A stretch of 6,839 nucleotides of DNA from Bacteroidales bacterium UBA3724 (GCA_002371315.1 DFHL01000112.1:1-6839); one strand, 5' to 3'; shown: positions 1 through 6,267, numbered from the stretch's first letter. Notes: generated by a model not told the origin, from the sequence alone. Program-made: numbers and translations.

Positions 1-47
1 AATTTGACCAATTACTTAAAAAAAGAAGATAATTGCTGTTAAAAAAG

Positions 48-2147
48 ATGAGAAAAATTTTTTTTGTGAAAAGTCTTTTCTTTGCTTTTGTGTATTGTTG
101 CGTTGTGTCGGTCGGTGCTCAGAGTGAACAGTTTCTGTGGGATGTACAGTCGAAAGATATTAATAATACTGATTTTAAGAAAGCGATGGACAAAGAGGGC
201 AATGTGTATATTGCCAGTTCGTTTCCTTCTCAGGGCAGGCTTGCCGGCCAGTGGATATGTCCTGCCGATACAAACGCGTGGCTCAGGCCTTCCTATGGCG
301 TTTTTATAGCCAAGTTCGACACTACGGGAGTGATGCAGTGGTGCCGCTCGATGAAGGATTGGTACGAGGGATCGGGGAAGGTCTACGGGATTTCGGTAAA
401 GGAGGACCGCGTGCATCTGATGTGTTCATATCATATGACCAATATAATGCTTCCTTGGGATAATTTTCAGTCGAACAAGCACTGTTGGCTGCATTTTTTT
501 GACACGACCTATTACAGCGTTATCGACGACGAGGTGCAGCCATACGGTACTTTGCCGTTCAGGTACGGGAATTACGGCTACCTGGTGACGTTTGACCTTG
601 ATGGCAACAGAATGGATACGAAAACAATGAATTTTCTTGACTATTATGGAGTGTATAACTGCGACAGCCAAGGGAACCATTATGTTCTTGTCAGTATTAA
701 AGTGCAACCAGATACTCGTCAATACATTCAGTTAAACGACGACACGTTGCAGAGATTCTATTTCCCTCTGTGCAATATTGATTTCCACCCTCAGGTGTAC
801 GACGGTATTTACACTCCTTTTCTGGTGAAGATAGACAAAGAATGGACTGATGTGTCGATATATCCATTGGCGGACTCGTTGTTCGGGTTCCGCAATTTGG
901 CCGGGGATTCGGTATTTGCGTCGGCTGATATATCTAAAATCAGATCTTTTGTTATTGACAGCAATGACAATATGTATGCAACGGTGACGTTTTTGAATAG
1001 ATTTAATAGGATAGAGCATAGCCTGCCTCTTGTGCTGGGTTTGAACAATGGCTCCAAAGTATATCAAGAACATAGCGAAGGTGGTGGTTTTTACCCAATG
1101 GATGTCATTATGAGCTTCGACACATCGGGCAGGGTGAAATGGACGAGACAGTTCTTTATCGATAAATATGACACTGTAAGGTTCCGGGATATCGAAGGGA
1201 GATATTATACTGTAAGCAGCAACATACCGACGAGCCAAAGCGTTGGCGGAATATATGTGGATTCGTCTCAGCTTTATTATTTGGGACATTACCAATGTGC
1301 AATCAGGAAATACCGTCCGTTGTATCCCGATTCGGTACCAATTCCCAATGTGTATTTTGACATAGACCATCGCGATACGCTGTCTTTCCCGAACGAGCAT
1401 CAGCGCGATGTCGCCTTTGTGGCTATGTATGACAAGGAAACTGGCGAATATCAGTCGCATATTTCTTTGAGGTCGGAATATGTGAACGGTTCGCCCTGTG
1501 GCACGGTTGCGAATCCGGGTGCCCGGCCTTATGCAAACGAGGACTATATTATTATCTTTGCTATGGACGGCGGAGCAAGGGATGCGTCTTGGAAACCGAC
1601 GTATGATAATTACAACTGCACATTTCGCTACAATCGCCACACGGGCGAAATGGAGATTTACGACACCATTACATCGACATCGATGAACGACAACTATGGC
1701 CTAATGGTCAACGACAACGGGTTTGTGGAGAAATGGATTTACAATGTGAATGGGTCTATGTCATCGGCCAACTTTTATATTCCACCCAAAAACCAAAGCA
1801 TCCTGTTTTATTACGATTCGCTGCTCGACAAGCGCCGGCGCAACGTGACGCCCGAGGATCCTGTGGCTGTCGGCGAGGCAGTGCAGGTGAAACTTGACGT
1901 GTACCCCAATCCTACGGGCGGCGTGGTGACCGTAAATGCCTCGTCGCCAATCAGACAGATAGAGGTCTACGACTCGGAAGGGCGCCTTGTGGAGAGCGGA
2001 ACGCGGAAAACGGAAAGCGAAAAGCGGAAGGCGTCGCAGGGCTGTTTTGCGGCCACGCTTGACCTGAGCGGCCAACGGCTGGGCATCTACATCGTCAAGG
2101 TGCAGACGGAAAGCGGCATAGCAGTCCGCAAGATTGTGAGAATGTAG
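48..2147 (+). CDS. Secreted propeller-like protein with C-terminal T9SS type A sorting domain
   Basis: This 699-aa protein is predicted to cross the inner membrane by Sec and the outer membrane by the type IX secretion system. Residues 1-24 form a signal peptide (basic MRK start, Phe/Val-rich core, likely cleavage after VGA24). The body has repeated propeller-blade-like pieces of the form D-x-x-G/N-N-x-Y followed by FDTTGVMQW-type strands: DKEGNVYIASSF near 48-59, AKFDTTGVMQW near 88-98, DSNDNMYATVTF near 304-315 and MSFDTSGRVKW near 355-365. Residues about 614-699 are a type A sorting domain (VYPNPTGG, IEVYDSEGRLV, LGIYIVKV, final RKIVRM). In-frame TTG and CTG codons lie upstream, but ATG 48 sits directly before the signal peptide. 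A heptamer array inserts about 13 residues (TRKTESEKRKASQ, 652-664) into a loop of the sorting domain. The gene is more AT-rich than its neighbours. The cargo function is not recognisable. Family assignment is by inspection. Confidence 0.9.
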   Translation: MRKIFFVKSLFFAFVYCCVVSVGAQSEQFLWDVQSKDINNTDFKKAMDKEGNVYIASSFPSQGRLAGQWICPADTNAWLRPSYGVFIAKFDTTGVMQWCRSMKDWYEGSGKVYGISVKEDRVHLMCSYHMTNIMLPWDNFQSNKHCWLHFFDTTYYSVIDDEVQPYGTLPFRYGNYGYLVTFDLDGNRMDTKTMNFLDYYGVYNCDSQGNHYVLVSIKVQPDTRQYIQLNDDTLQRFYFPLCNIDFHPQVYDGIYTPFLVKIDKEWTDVSIYPLADSLFGFRNLAGDSVFASADISKIRSFVIDSNDNMYATVTFLNRFNRIEHSLPLVLGLNNGSKVYQEHSEGGGFYPMDVIMSFDTSGRVKWTRQFFIDKYDTVRFRDIEGRYYTVSSNIPTSQSVGGIYVDSSQLYYLGHYQCAIRKYRPLYPDSVPIPNVYFDIDHRDTLSFPNEHQRDVAFVAMYDKETGEYQSHISLRSEYVNGSPCGTVANPGARPYANEDYIIIFAMDGGARDASWKPTYDNYNCTFRYNRHTGEMEIYDTITSTSMNDNYGLMVNDNGFVEKWIYNVNGSMSSANFYIPPKNQSILFYYDSLLDKRRRNVTPEDPVAVGEAVQVKLDVYPNPTGGVVTVNASSPIRQIEVYDSEGRLVESGTRKTESEKRKASQGCFAATLDLSGQRLGIYIVKVQTESGIAVRKIVRM
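1996..2030 (+). repeat. GCGGAAA heptamer array inside the T9SS sorting domain
   Basis: Five consecutive 7-base units (GCGGAAC, GCGGAAA, ACGGAAA, GCGAAAA, GCGGAAG) lie in the coding sequence. They encode the charged stretch GTRKTESEKRK between sorting-domain strands IEVYDSEGRLV and FAATLDLSG. Related proteins normally have a short turn here, so the segment looks inserted. Positions 2003-2020 share an 18-base exact match, GCGGAAAACGGAAAGCGA, with the array at 3417-3550. A GCGTCGCA motif follows at 2031 and recurs in the array at 3804-3886. Confidence 0.85.
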
Positions 2148-2149
2148 GT

Positions 2150-2287
2150 AGTGAGTAGTGACCAGTGACCTGTGAGGAGTGACCAGTGAATAGTGACCAG
2201 TGACCTGTGAAACGAGCGCGTTCGTGTCACTGGTCACTATTCACTGGTCACTTGTCACTGGTCACTTGTCACTCGTCACAGGTCACT
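2150..2287. repeat. 138-base inverted array of AGTGACC heptamers (9 + 12-base core + 9)
   Basis: Positions 2150-2212 are nine uninterrupted heptamers of form (A/T)GTGANN. Positions 2213-2224 are a near-palindromic core, CGAGCGCGTTCG. Positions 2225-2287 are nine uninterrupted heptamers of the inverse form NNTCAC(T/A). The best pairing register is a perfect 27-bp match between 2178-2204 and 2226-2252; other registers shifted by 7 also pair. The array starts three bases after the stop of the upstream gene and ends before the promoter of the next operon. It could act as an mRNA 3' stabiliser or a transcription barrier, but no U-run directly follows it, so it is not a standard intrinsic terminator. 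Confidence 0.93.
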
Positions 2288-2325
2288 GAAATTAACTAAT
2301 TCTGTATTCATACTGTTTTTTTTTG

Positions 2326-2339
2326 TAAATTTGCAAATT
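2326..2339 (+). promoter_or_regulatory. Candidate Bacteroidetes -7 promoter element with overlapping palindrome
   Basis: TAAATTTG at 2326-2333 matches the Bacteroidetes -7 consensus TAnnTTTG exactly. It lies 63 bases before the ATG of the 56-aa gene, a plausible leader length. A clear -33 TTTG is not present at the usual spacing; the nearest is TTCTG at 2300-2304. A perfect 12-bp palindrome, AATTTGCAAATT, spans 2328-2339 and overlaps the -7 box. It might be an operator or simply AT-rich chance. A run of nine T at 2316-2324 lies just upstream. Promoter function is inferred from the consensus and position. Confidence 0.45.
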
Positions 2340-2396
2340 GAAGCAAATGGTGTTTTTGTGTATAAAACACTGTACTTCAGTTTAAATAACAAAAAT

Positions 2397-2567
2397 ATGG
2401 ATAACAATATAAAGCAGAAGATAGACGATATCGTCAACGAGATTGGCAACATCAAGGACCTCAACATCAAGCACGCCGTGCTGACCTATATGGAGCAGCA
2501 GGCGGGTTTTATGCTGTGGCAGATGGAGGACGAAAAGCATATCGACAACGACTCGTACAACGTATGA
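2397..2567 (+). CDS. 56-aa protein of unknown function, first gene of the lptE operon
   Basis: This is a short acidic, probably helical protein that begins MDNNIKQKIDDIVNEIGNIK and ends EKHIDNDSYNV. It has no signal peptide or membrane segment, so it should be cytosolic. I chose ATG 2397 because it follows the A-rich leader TTTAAATAACAAAAAT, typical of Bacteroidetes starts that lack a Shine-Dalgarno site. Upstream in-frame TTG codons would put the start inside or next to the candidate promoter. Its TGA stop overlaps the ATG of lptE in an ATGA junction, which supports real translation and coupling. The N-terminal half has spaced I/V/L positions compatible with a short amphipathic or coiled-coil helix. 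I do not recognise the family. It could be a small regulator, or a leader ORF whose role is to tune lptE translation. Confidence 0.7.
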   Translation: MDNNIKQKIDDIVNEIGNIKDLNIKHAVLTYMEQQAGFMLWQMEDEKHIDNDSYNV

Positions 2568-3085
2568 AACGATTGGGACATAGATGGTTGATGATGCTGA
2601 CGGCTGTTTGGCTGTCGCTGGTGGCTGGTGGCTGCAAGGGCGGCTACAGCTTCACCGGCGCGTCGATTCCGGCCAACGCCAAGACCATATCGGTCAGCAC
2701 GTTCCCCAACTATGCCGCCACCGTCAATCCGCAGCTGAGCCAGAAACTGACCGACGACCTGCGCAACCTCTTCTCGTCGCAGACCAGCCTCAACGTGGTC
2801 AACGGCAATGCCGACCTCGAAATCAGTGGCGAGATTACGGGCTACGTGACCCGCGCCGCCGCCCTGTCGGCCAACGACGAGGTGTCGATGAACCGCCTGA
2901 CGATCACCATCAAAGTGAAGTTTGTCAACAACTGCGACCCTGACGCCAACTTTGAGCAGTCGTTTTCGCGCTATCGCGACTACAATGCGCAACTCAATTT
3001 CTCGTCGGTCGAGAGTTCGCTTATGGGCGAGATTGTCAGCGAGCTGTGCGACGATGTCTTCAACAAGTCGGTCGTGAACTGGTAA
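2564..3085 (+). CDS. lptE: LPS assembly lipoprotein LptE (Bacteroidetes type)
   Basis: LptE is an outer-membrane lipoprotein that plugs the LptD barrel and helps insert LPS into the outer leaflet. This 173-aa product has a lipoprotein signal: MKRLGHRW, a hydrophobic core, then AGGC with Cys24 as the lipidated residue. The mature part begins YSFTGASIPANAKTISV (28-44), the Bacteroidetes LptE signature. It continues with FPNYAATVNPQLSQKLTDDL, then SQTSLNVV, then DLEISGEITGY (84-94) and NRLTITIKVKF (110-120), giving the expected alternating strands and helix. The length is normal for the family. The start is ATG 2564, which overlaps the previous stop; an earlier ATG at 2516 would bury the signal peptide behind 16 residues. 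The DUF2723 gene follows after 13 bases, so the three genes are probably one transcript. Assignment rests on motif recognition. Confidence 0.9.
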   Translation: MKRLGHRWLMMLTAVWLSLVAGGCKGGYSFTGASIPANAKTISVSTFPNYAATVNPQLSQKLTDDLRNLFSSQTSLNVVNGNADLEISGEITGYVTRAAALSANDEVSMNRLTITIKVKFVNNCDPDANFEQSFSRYRDYNAQLNFSSVESSLMGEIVSELCDDVFNKSVVNW

Positions 3086-3098
3086 TTTCTGTCGTCGA

Positions 3099-5642
3099 AT
3101 GTCTTCGCATTTCCCCAAATTCCAAATCCGCAACCTTGTCGGCTGGGCCATTGCTGTTCTTGGCACGGCGGTCTATATGCTGACGCTCGAGCCGACGGTG
3201 AGCTTTTGGGACTGCGGCGAATTCATAGCCACGTCGTATGGACTGCAGATCGGCCACCCTCCGGGAGCGCCGATGTATCAGCTTTTGGCCCATTGCTTTA
3301 TGCTGCTGGCCGGGGGCGATGTCTCCAGGCTGGCATTTTGGAGCAACGCGCTGTCGGCCGTTGCCGGCGGCCTGACGGCTATGTTCCTGTTTTGGACGCT
3401 GCTGCGACTTTTACAAGCGGAAAGCGGAAAGCGGAAAACGGAAAGCGAGGTGGCGGAAAACGGAAAGCGGAAAACGGAAAGCGAGGAGTTGGGATATAAA
3501 AACGGCACTCGCCGCTCTCCGCTTTCCGCTTTCCGCTTTCCGCTTCCTGCCGCCTTGGTCGGCACTCTGTGCTACCTGTTCTGCGACACGGCCTGGTTTT
3601 CGGCGGTCGAAAGCGAGGTGTACAGCCTTTCGATGCTCTTTTCATCGGTAATAGTCTGGTCGGCAGTGCGCTGGTGGCAGTGCGACGACCGCCACGAGTC
3701 GCGGTGGCTGCTGCTTACGGCCCTTTTGCTTGGCCTTTCGGTGGGGGTGCACCAGCTGAGCCTGCTGACGGTGCCAATGCTGGTGCTGGTCTATTTCTTC
3801 AAGCGCCGTTCCAGTGCGTCGCAACGCCGTTCCGGTGCGTCGCAACGCCGCTTTTCGCTTTCCGCATTCCGCATTCCGCTCTTCGCTCTCCTGTTTCTCG
3901 CCATCGGTCTGTCGCCTTATCTTATCCTGCCCATCCGTGCAGCTGCCAACCCGCCTATGAATCAGGGCAATCCGAGTACGCTGGCCAACTTCAGGTCGTA
4001 TATCGGCCGCGACCAGTACGAGAAGGCGCCGCTGCTTTATGGCCGCTGCTTCAATTCGCCCATTGTGGCCTACAGCGAGGGCAAGCCGGTCTATGCCAAA
4101 GAGATGGATATGCTGTTCCCGCGAATGTGGAAGCAGCATCCCAATGCCGAGCTCTACTATACCGACTGGACGGGCCGCCACGGCAAGATGGTCGACGTCG
4201 CCGGCCGGGAATACTACAAGCCGTCGTTTGGCGACAATATGGTCATCTTTGTCGGTTATCAGCTGGGATATATGTATTTGCGCTACCTGATGTGGAACTT
4301 CGCGGGCCGCTATGACGACCGTCAGGGCTTCGGTAACCTGCAGAAGGGGCAGTTCGTGACGGGCATTCCCATCGTCGACCGCCTCTATGTTGGCACCGCC
4401 GCCAAGCGTCCGCCGTCGCTCGACAATGCAGGCTATAACCGCTATTTCCTGCTGCCGCTGCTGCTGGGCATCGTCGGCATCGTTGCCTCGCGTCGCCGCA
4501 ACAGGAAGGTCTACTGGATGCTGATGACGCTCTTTCTGACGTCGAGCCTGCTGCTGGCGGTCTATCTGAACCATCCGGTCTACGAGCCGCGCGAACGCGA
4601 CTATGCCTACATCCTTTCGTTCTACGCCTTTGCGTTGTGGATTGGCTTTGGGGCATACGCTGTTTTCCGTAAGGCGTTCGAGCGCAAATGGATGCAGCGC
4701 TACGTCAAGCCGCTGCTTGTGGCTGCCACCGTCGGAACGCCGCTGCTGATGGCGGCGCAGAACTGGGACGACCACGACCGCTCGGGACGCTTCACGGCGC
4801 GCGACGTTGCCGCCAACCTGCTGGATTCGTGCGACGAGGACGCCATCCTCTTCACCGTGGGCGACAACGACACGTTCCCGCTGTGGTATATGCAGTATGT
4901 GGAAGGCTATCGCACTGATGTCCAGGTTGTCAACATCTCGCTGCTGGGCAGCGACGACTATTGCGAGTCGACCAAACGGCAGCTGCTGTGGCAGGGGCGC
5001 GACCTGCTGGAGGGCGATGTGTGGCGGCAGATGGGCCCCTACGGGCGTATGATGATAATCGTCGACAACAACGGCGGCGAGCGGCCTGTCTATTTCAGCC
5101 ACTATGCCCGCAACGACCGCCGTGTGGGCTTCGGCAACCGCCTGCAACTCTGTGGGATGGCCTACCGCCTGAGCGATACCGCATCGGCCGACAGTGTCGA
5201 TGTCGCGGCGTCGCACCGCCTGATGACATCGTCGCTGCACTGGCATCCGATTGAGGATGTTTATGTCGACGAGACTTCGGCGGGCTTTTTGCATCAGTAT
5301 TGGAACAATGCCCTACTGGTGGCTGAAAATCTGGCTTCAAAGGGCGAAGCGCGCAAGGGCCTGGAGATCCTTGACGCCGTGGGCAGCCAGCTGCCGCTCA
5401 GGTTGCTGAACAATCCGCAGCTTCTGTTCCGCGCCTCGAAGGCTTACGCCCGCTGCGGCGAGGGGGCAAAATCGGCAGCGATGATGGACGAAGCGCATCG
5501 GATGGTTGCCGAACAGCTTGAATACTATAACACTATGTCGCCGCGTATGCAGGGCTACATACCCTACACGCTGGCACCGCTGCTGGCGGTGCGCGACAGC
5601 CTCTATTGCGGCTCCACTTCGGCCTCGCCGCTGACGAGGTAG
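3099..5642 (+). CDS. DUF2723 multi-spanning membrane protein (GT-C-like, putative O-mannosyltransferase family)
   Basis: This 847-aa inner-membrane protein has the DUF2723 pattern: LEPTVSFWDCGEF (30-42) with the acidic residues expected of a GT-C first loop, GHPPGAPMY (52-60), WFSAVESEVYSLS (166-178), IRAAANPPMNQGNP (279-292), YEPRERDYAYILSFYAFALW (495-514), AQNWDDHDRSGRFTARD (553-569) and VGDNDTFPLWYMQYVEG (587-603). About ten or more hydrophobic segments lie between 13 and 553. The C-terminal third is soluble and ends in a helical TPR-like stretch (about 730-805). The human relative TMEM260 is an O-mannosyltransferase, so transfer of sugar from a lipid donor is a reasonable inference; the substrate is unknown. 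Many Bacteroides homologues, as I recall them, are longer. Two extra segments coded by repeat DNA lie in loops (about 107-149 and 236-258). The start ATG 3099 follows lptE by 13 bases. The 3' end overlaps the convergent SprT gene by 40 bases. Confidence 0.9.
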   Translation: MSSHFPKFQIRNLVGWAIAVLGTAVYMLTLEPTVSFWDCGEFIATSYGLQIGHPPGAPMYQLLAHCFMLLAGGDVSRLAFWSNALSAVAGGLTAMFLFWTLLRLLQAESGKRKTESEVAENGKRKTESEELGYKNGTRRSPLSAFRFPLPAALVGTLCYLFCDTAWFSAVESEVYSLSMLFSSVIVWSAVRWWQCDDRHESRWLLLTALLLGLSVGVHQLSLLTVPMLVLVYFFKRRSSASQRRSGASQRRFSLSAFRIPLFALLFLAIGLSPYLILPIRAAANPPMNQGNPSTLANFRSYIGRDQYEKAPLLYGRCFNSPIVAYSEGKPVYAKEMDMLFPRMWKQHPNAELYYTDWTGRHGKMVDVAGREYYKPSFGDNMVIFVGYQLGYMYLRYLMWNFAGRYDDRQGFGNLQKGQFVTGIPIVDRLYVGTAAKRPPSLDNAGYNRYFLLPLLLGIVGIVASRRRNRKVYWMLMTLFLTSSLLLAVYLNHPVYEPRERDYAYILSFYAFALWIGFGAYAVFRKAFERKWMQRYVKPLLVAATVGTPLLMAAQNWDDHDRSGRFTARDVAANLLDSCDEDAILFTVGDNDTFPLWYMQYVEGYRTDVQVVNISLLGSDDYCESTKRQLLWQGRDLLEGDVWRQMGPYGRMMIIVDNNGGERPVYFSHYARNDRRVGFGNRLQLCGMAYRLSDTASADSVDVAASHRLMTSSLHWHPIEDVYVDETSAGFLHQYWNNALLVAENLASKGEARKGLEILDAVGSQLPLRLLNNPQLLFRASKAYARCGEGAKSAAMMDEAHRMVAEQLEYYNTMSPRMQGYIPYTLAPLLAVRDSLYCGSTSASPLTR
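3417..3550 (+). repeat. GCGGAAA heptamer inverted array inside the DUF2723 gene
   Basis: The left arm holds four heptamers (G/A)CGGAAA at 3417-3444, GCGAGGTG, four more at 3453-3480, then GCGAGGA. A 26-base exact repeat with period 36 (3425-3450 and 3461-3486) is embedded in it. The centre, about 3488-3515, is unrelated (includes GGGATATAAAAACGGCACTC). The right arm is inverted: TCTCCGC, three TTTCCGC and TTCCTGC across 3516-3550. The segment encodes 12-residue repeats ESGKRKTESEVA / ENGKRKTESEE and then SPLSAFRFPLPA, between membrane segments that are close together in homologues. No frame on either strand has a stop inside the arms. It looks like an insertion or expansion tolerated in a loop. 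Confidence 0.9.
3804..3886 (+). repeat. 21-base tandem repeat joined to a TTTCCGC heptamer array, inside the DUF2723 gene
   Basis: Two 21-base units (CGCCGTTCCAGTGCGTCGCA plus A, at 3804-3824, and 3825-3845 differing by one base) encode RRSSASQ and RRSGASQ. A partial third copy, CGCCG, runs to 3850. Immediately after, 3852-3886 has five 7-base units: TTTTCGC, TTTCCGC, ATTCCGC, ATTCCGC, TCTTCGC. Together they encode residues 236-262, between the helix ending LVLVYFF and the helix LLFLAIGLSPY. The 21-base unit equals three heptamers in length, so it keeps the frame. It too has no stop in any of six frames. Confidence 0.88.
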
Positions 5643-6235
5643 GCGCGGCCGGTTGCGGTGTCGATGCAGCGGTAGCGGGTGCGGCGCTTTTCGATTGACT
5701 GGAAGAGTATTTCGGGACGCGACTTGATGCGGAACCGTGACCCTTCGGGCAAATCCTTGAGCAGAAGCACGGTGCTGGTCTCCAAGGGACTGTCAATCTC
5801 TTTCAGCCTGCGTTCCAGCTCGTTGCCTGCGGCGCGGTTGAGCGGTATGTGGGCGGTGTATTTCTTCAGCAGCGGGTAGATTTCGGCAGGGAAGTGGCCG
5901 TCGTTGAAGTACTGCACCAGCAGGTTGCGGTACTGCTGCTGCCACTCGTGGCCGTGGGGCTGCACCGTGCGGCCGTGGGCCTTGAAGGTCTCGAGGTGGG
6001 CCATCTCGTGCAGCAGCACCAGCAGGAAAAAGTGCGGCGACAGGTCGCCGTTGACGCTGATTTCGTTGTAGTTGTGGCGCGGCTGCGGCATACGGTAGTC
6101 GCCCAGCTTCGAGGTGCGCTGGCGCGTGATGTGGAAGCGGACCGAGTTGGCGACAATATAGTTGTATATCGGGTCGACAGCCGACGAGGGCAGGTAGCGG
6201 CGCAGGATTTCCTTATATTGCTCCTCTTTGGTCAT
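5603..6235 (-). CDS. SprT-like zinc metalloprotease family protein
   Basis: This 210-aa protein carries the SprT-like zinc site: LLHEMAHLETF with HExxH at residues 76-80, and PHGHEW at 93-98, where His94 is the likely third ligand. Glu77 would be the catalytic residue. The N-terminal part (YLPSSAVDPIYNYI) and the strand NYNEISVNGDLSPHFF before the zinc helix fit the family as found in Bacteroidales. The C-terminal part, about 155-205, is a small beta-rich domain (GSRFRIKSRPEILFQ, RTRYRCID, GRAYLVSGEAEV). It is probably cytosolic. Eukaryotic SPRTN cleaves DNA-crosslinked proteins, but the bacterial role is unproven. I chose ATG 6235 because it forms an ATGA overlap with the upstream lipoprotein gene and precedes MTKEEQYKEI; a longer frame to 6370 is in the wrong frame over that gene. 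The 3' end overlaps the DUF2723 gene tail to tail. Confidence 0.85.
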   Translation of the reverse strand: MTKEEQYKEILRRYLPSSAVDPIYNYIVANSVRFHITRQRTSKLGDYRMPQPRHNYNEISVNGDLSPHFFLLVLLHEMAHLETFKAHGRTVQPHGHEWQQQYRNLLVQYFNDGHFPAEIYPLLKKYTAHIPLNRAAGNELERRLKEIDSPLETSTVLLLKDLPEGSRFRIKSRPEILFQSIEKRRTRYRCIDTATGRAYLVSGEAEVEPQ

Positions 6236-6267
6236 AGCTGATAGCATCCTCTCTGGTCGTAGCTGAT
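6223..6267 (-). repeat. 25-base-period tandem duplication across the lipoprotein/SprT junction
   Basis: CCTCTTTGGTCATAGCTGAT at 6223-6242 and CCTCTCTGGTCGTAGCTGAT at 6248-6267 match at 18 of 20 bases with a period of 25. On the minus strand the downstream copy holds the SprT start ATGACC, and the upstream copy has ACGACC at the same place, so the duplicated start is lost. The upstream copy now codes the lipoprotein C-terminus (SISYDQRGCYQL) in another frame. Confidence 0.7.

Noticed and set aside
1..40. Promoter for the first gene (TTTG at 3-6)
   Set aside because: No TAnnTTTG lies at a fitting distance; TAATTGCT at 30-37 is a poor match and leaves almost no leader. The promoter is probably outside the window.
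33..47. TTG at 33 as start of the secreted protein
   Set aside because: It would add MLLKK before a complete signal peptide; ATG 48 directly precedes the expected MRKIFF start.
732..1640. 302-codon open frame on the minus strand inside the first gene
   Set aside because: It is antisense to a protein with signal peptide, repeat strands and sorting domain; its own translation is compositionally odd and shows no domain.
2150..2324. Heptamer palindrome plus T-run as an intrinsic terminator
   Set aside because: The nine-T run begins about 28 bases after the last heptamer, too far to act with that stem as a standard terminator.
3642..5294. 550-codon open frame on the minus strand inside the DUF2723 gene
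   Set aside because: It lies opposite a clear DUF2723 coding sequence, has no recognisable motif, and its openness follows from the strong third-position G/C bias of the plus-strand gene.
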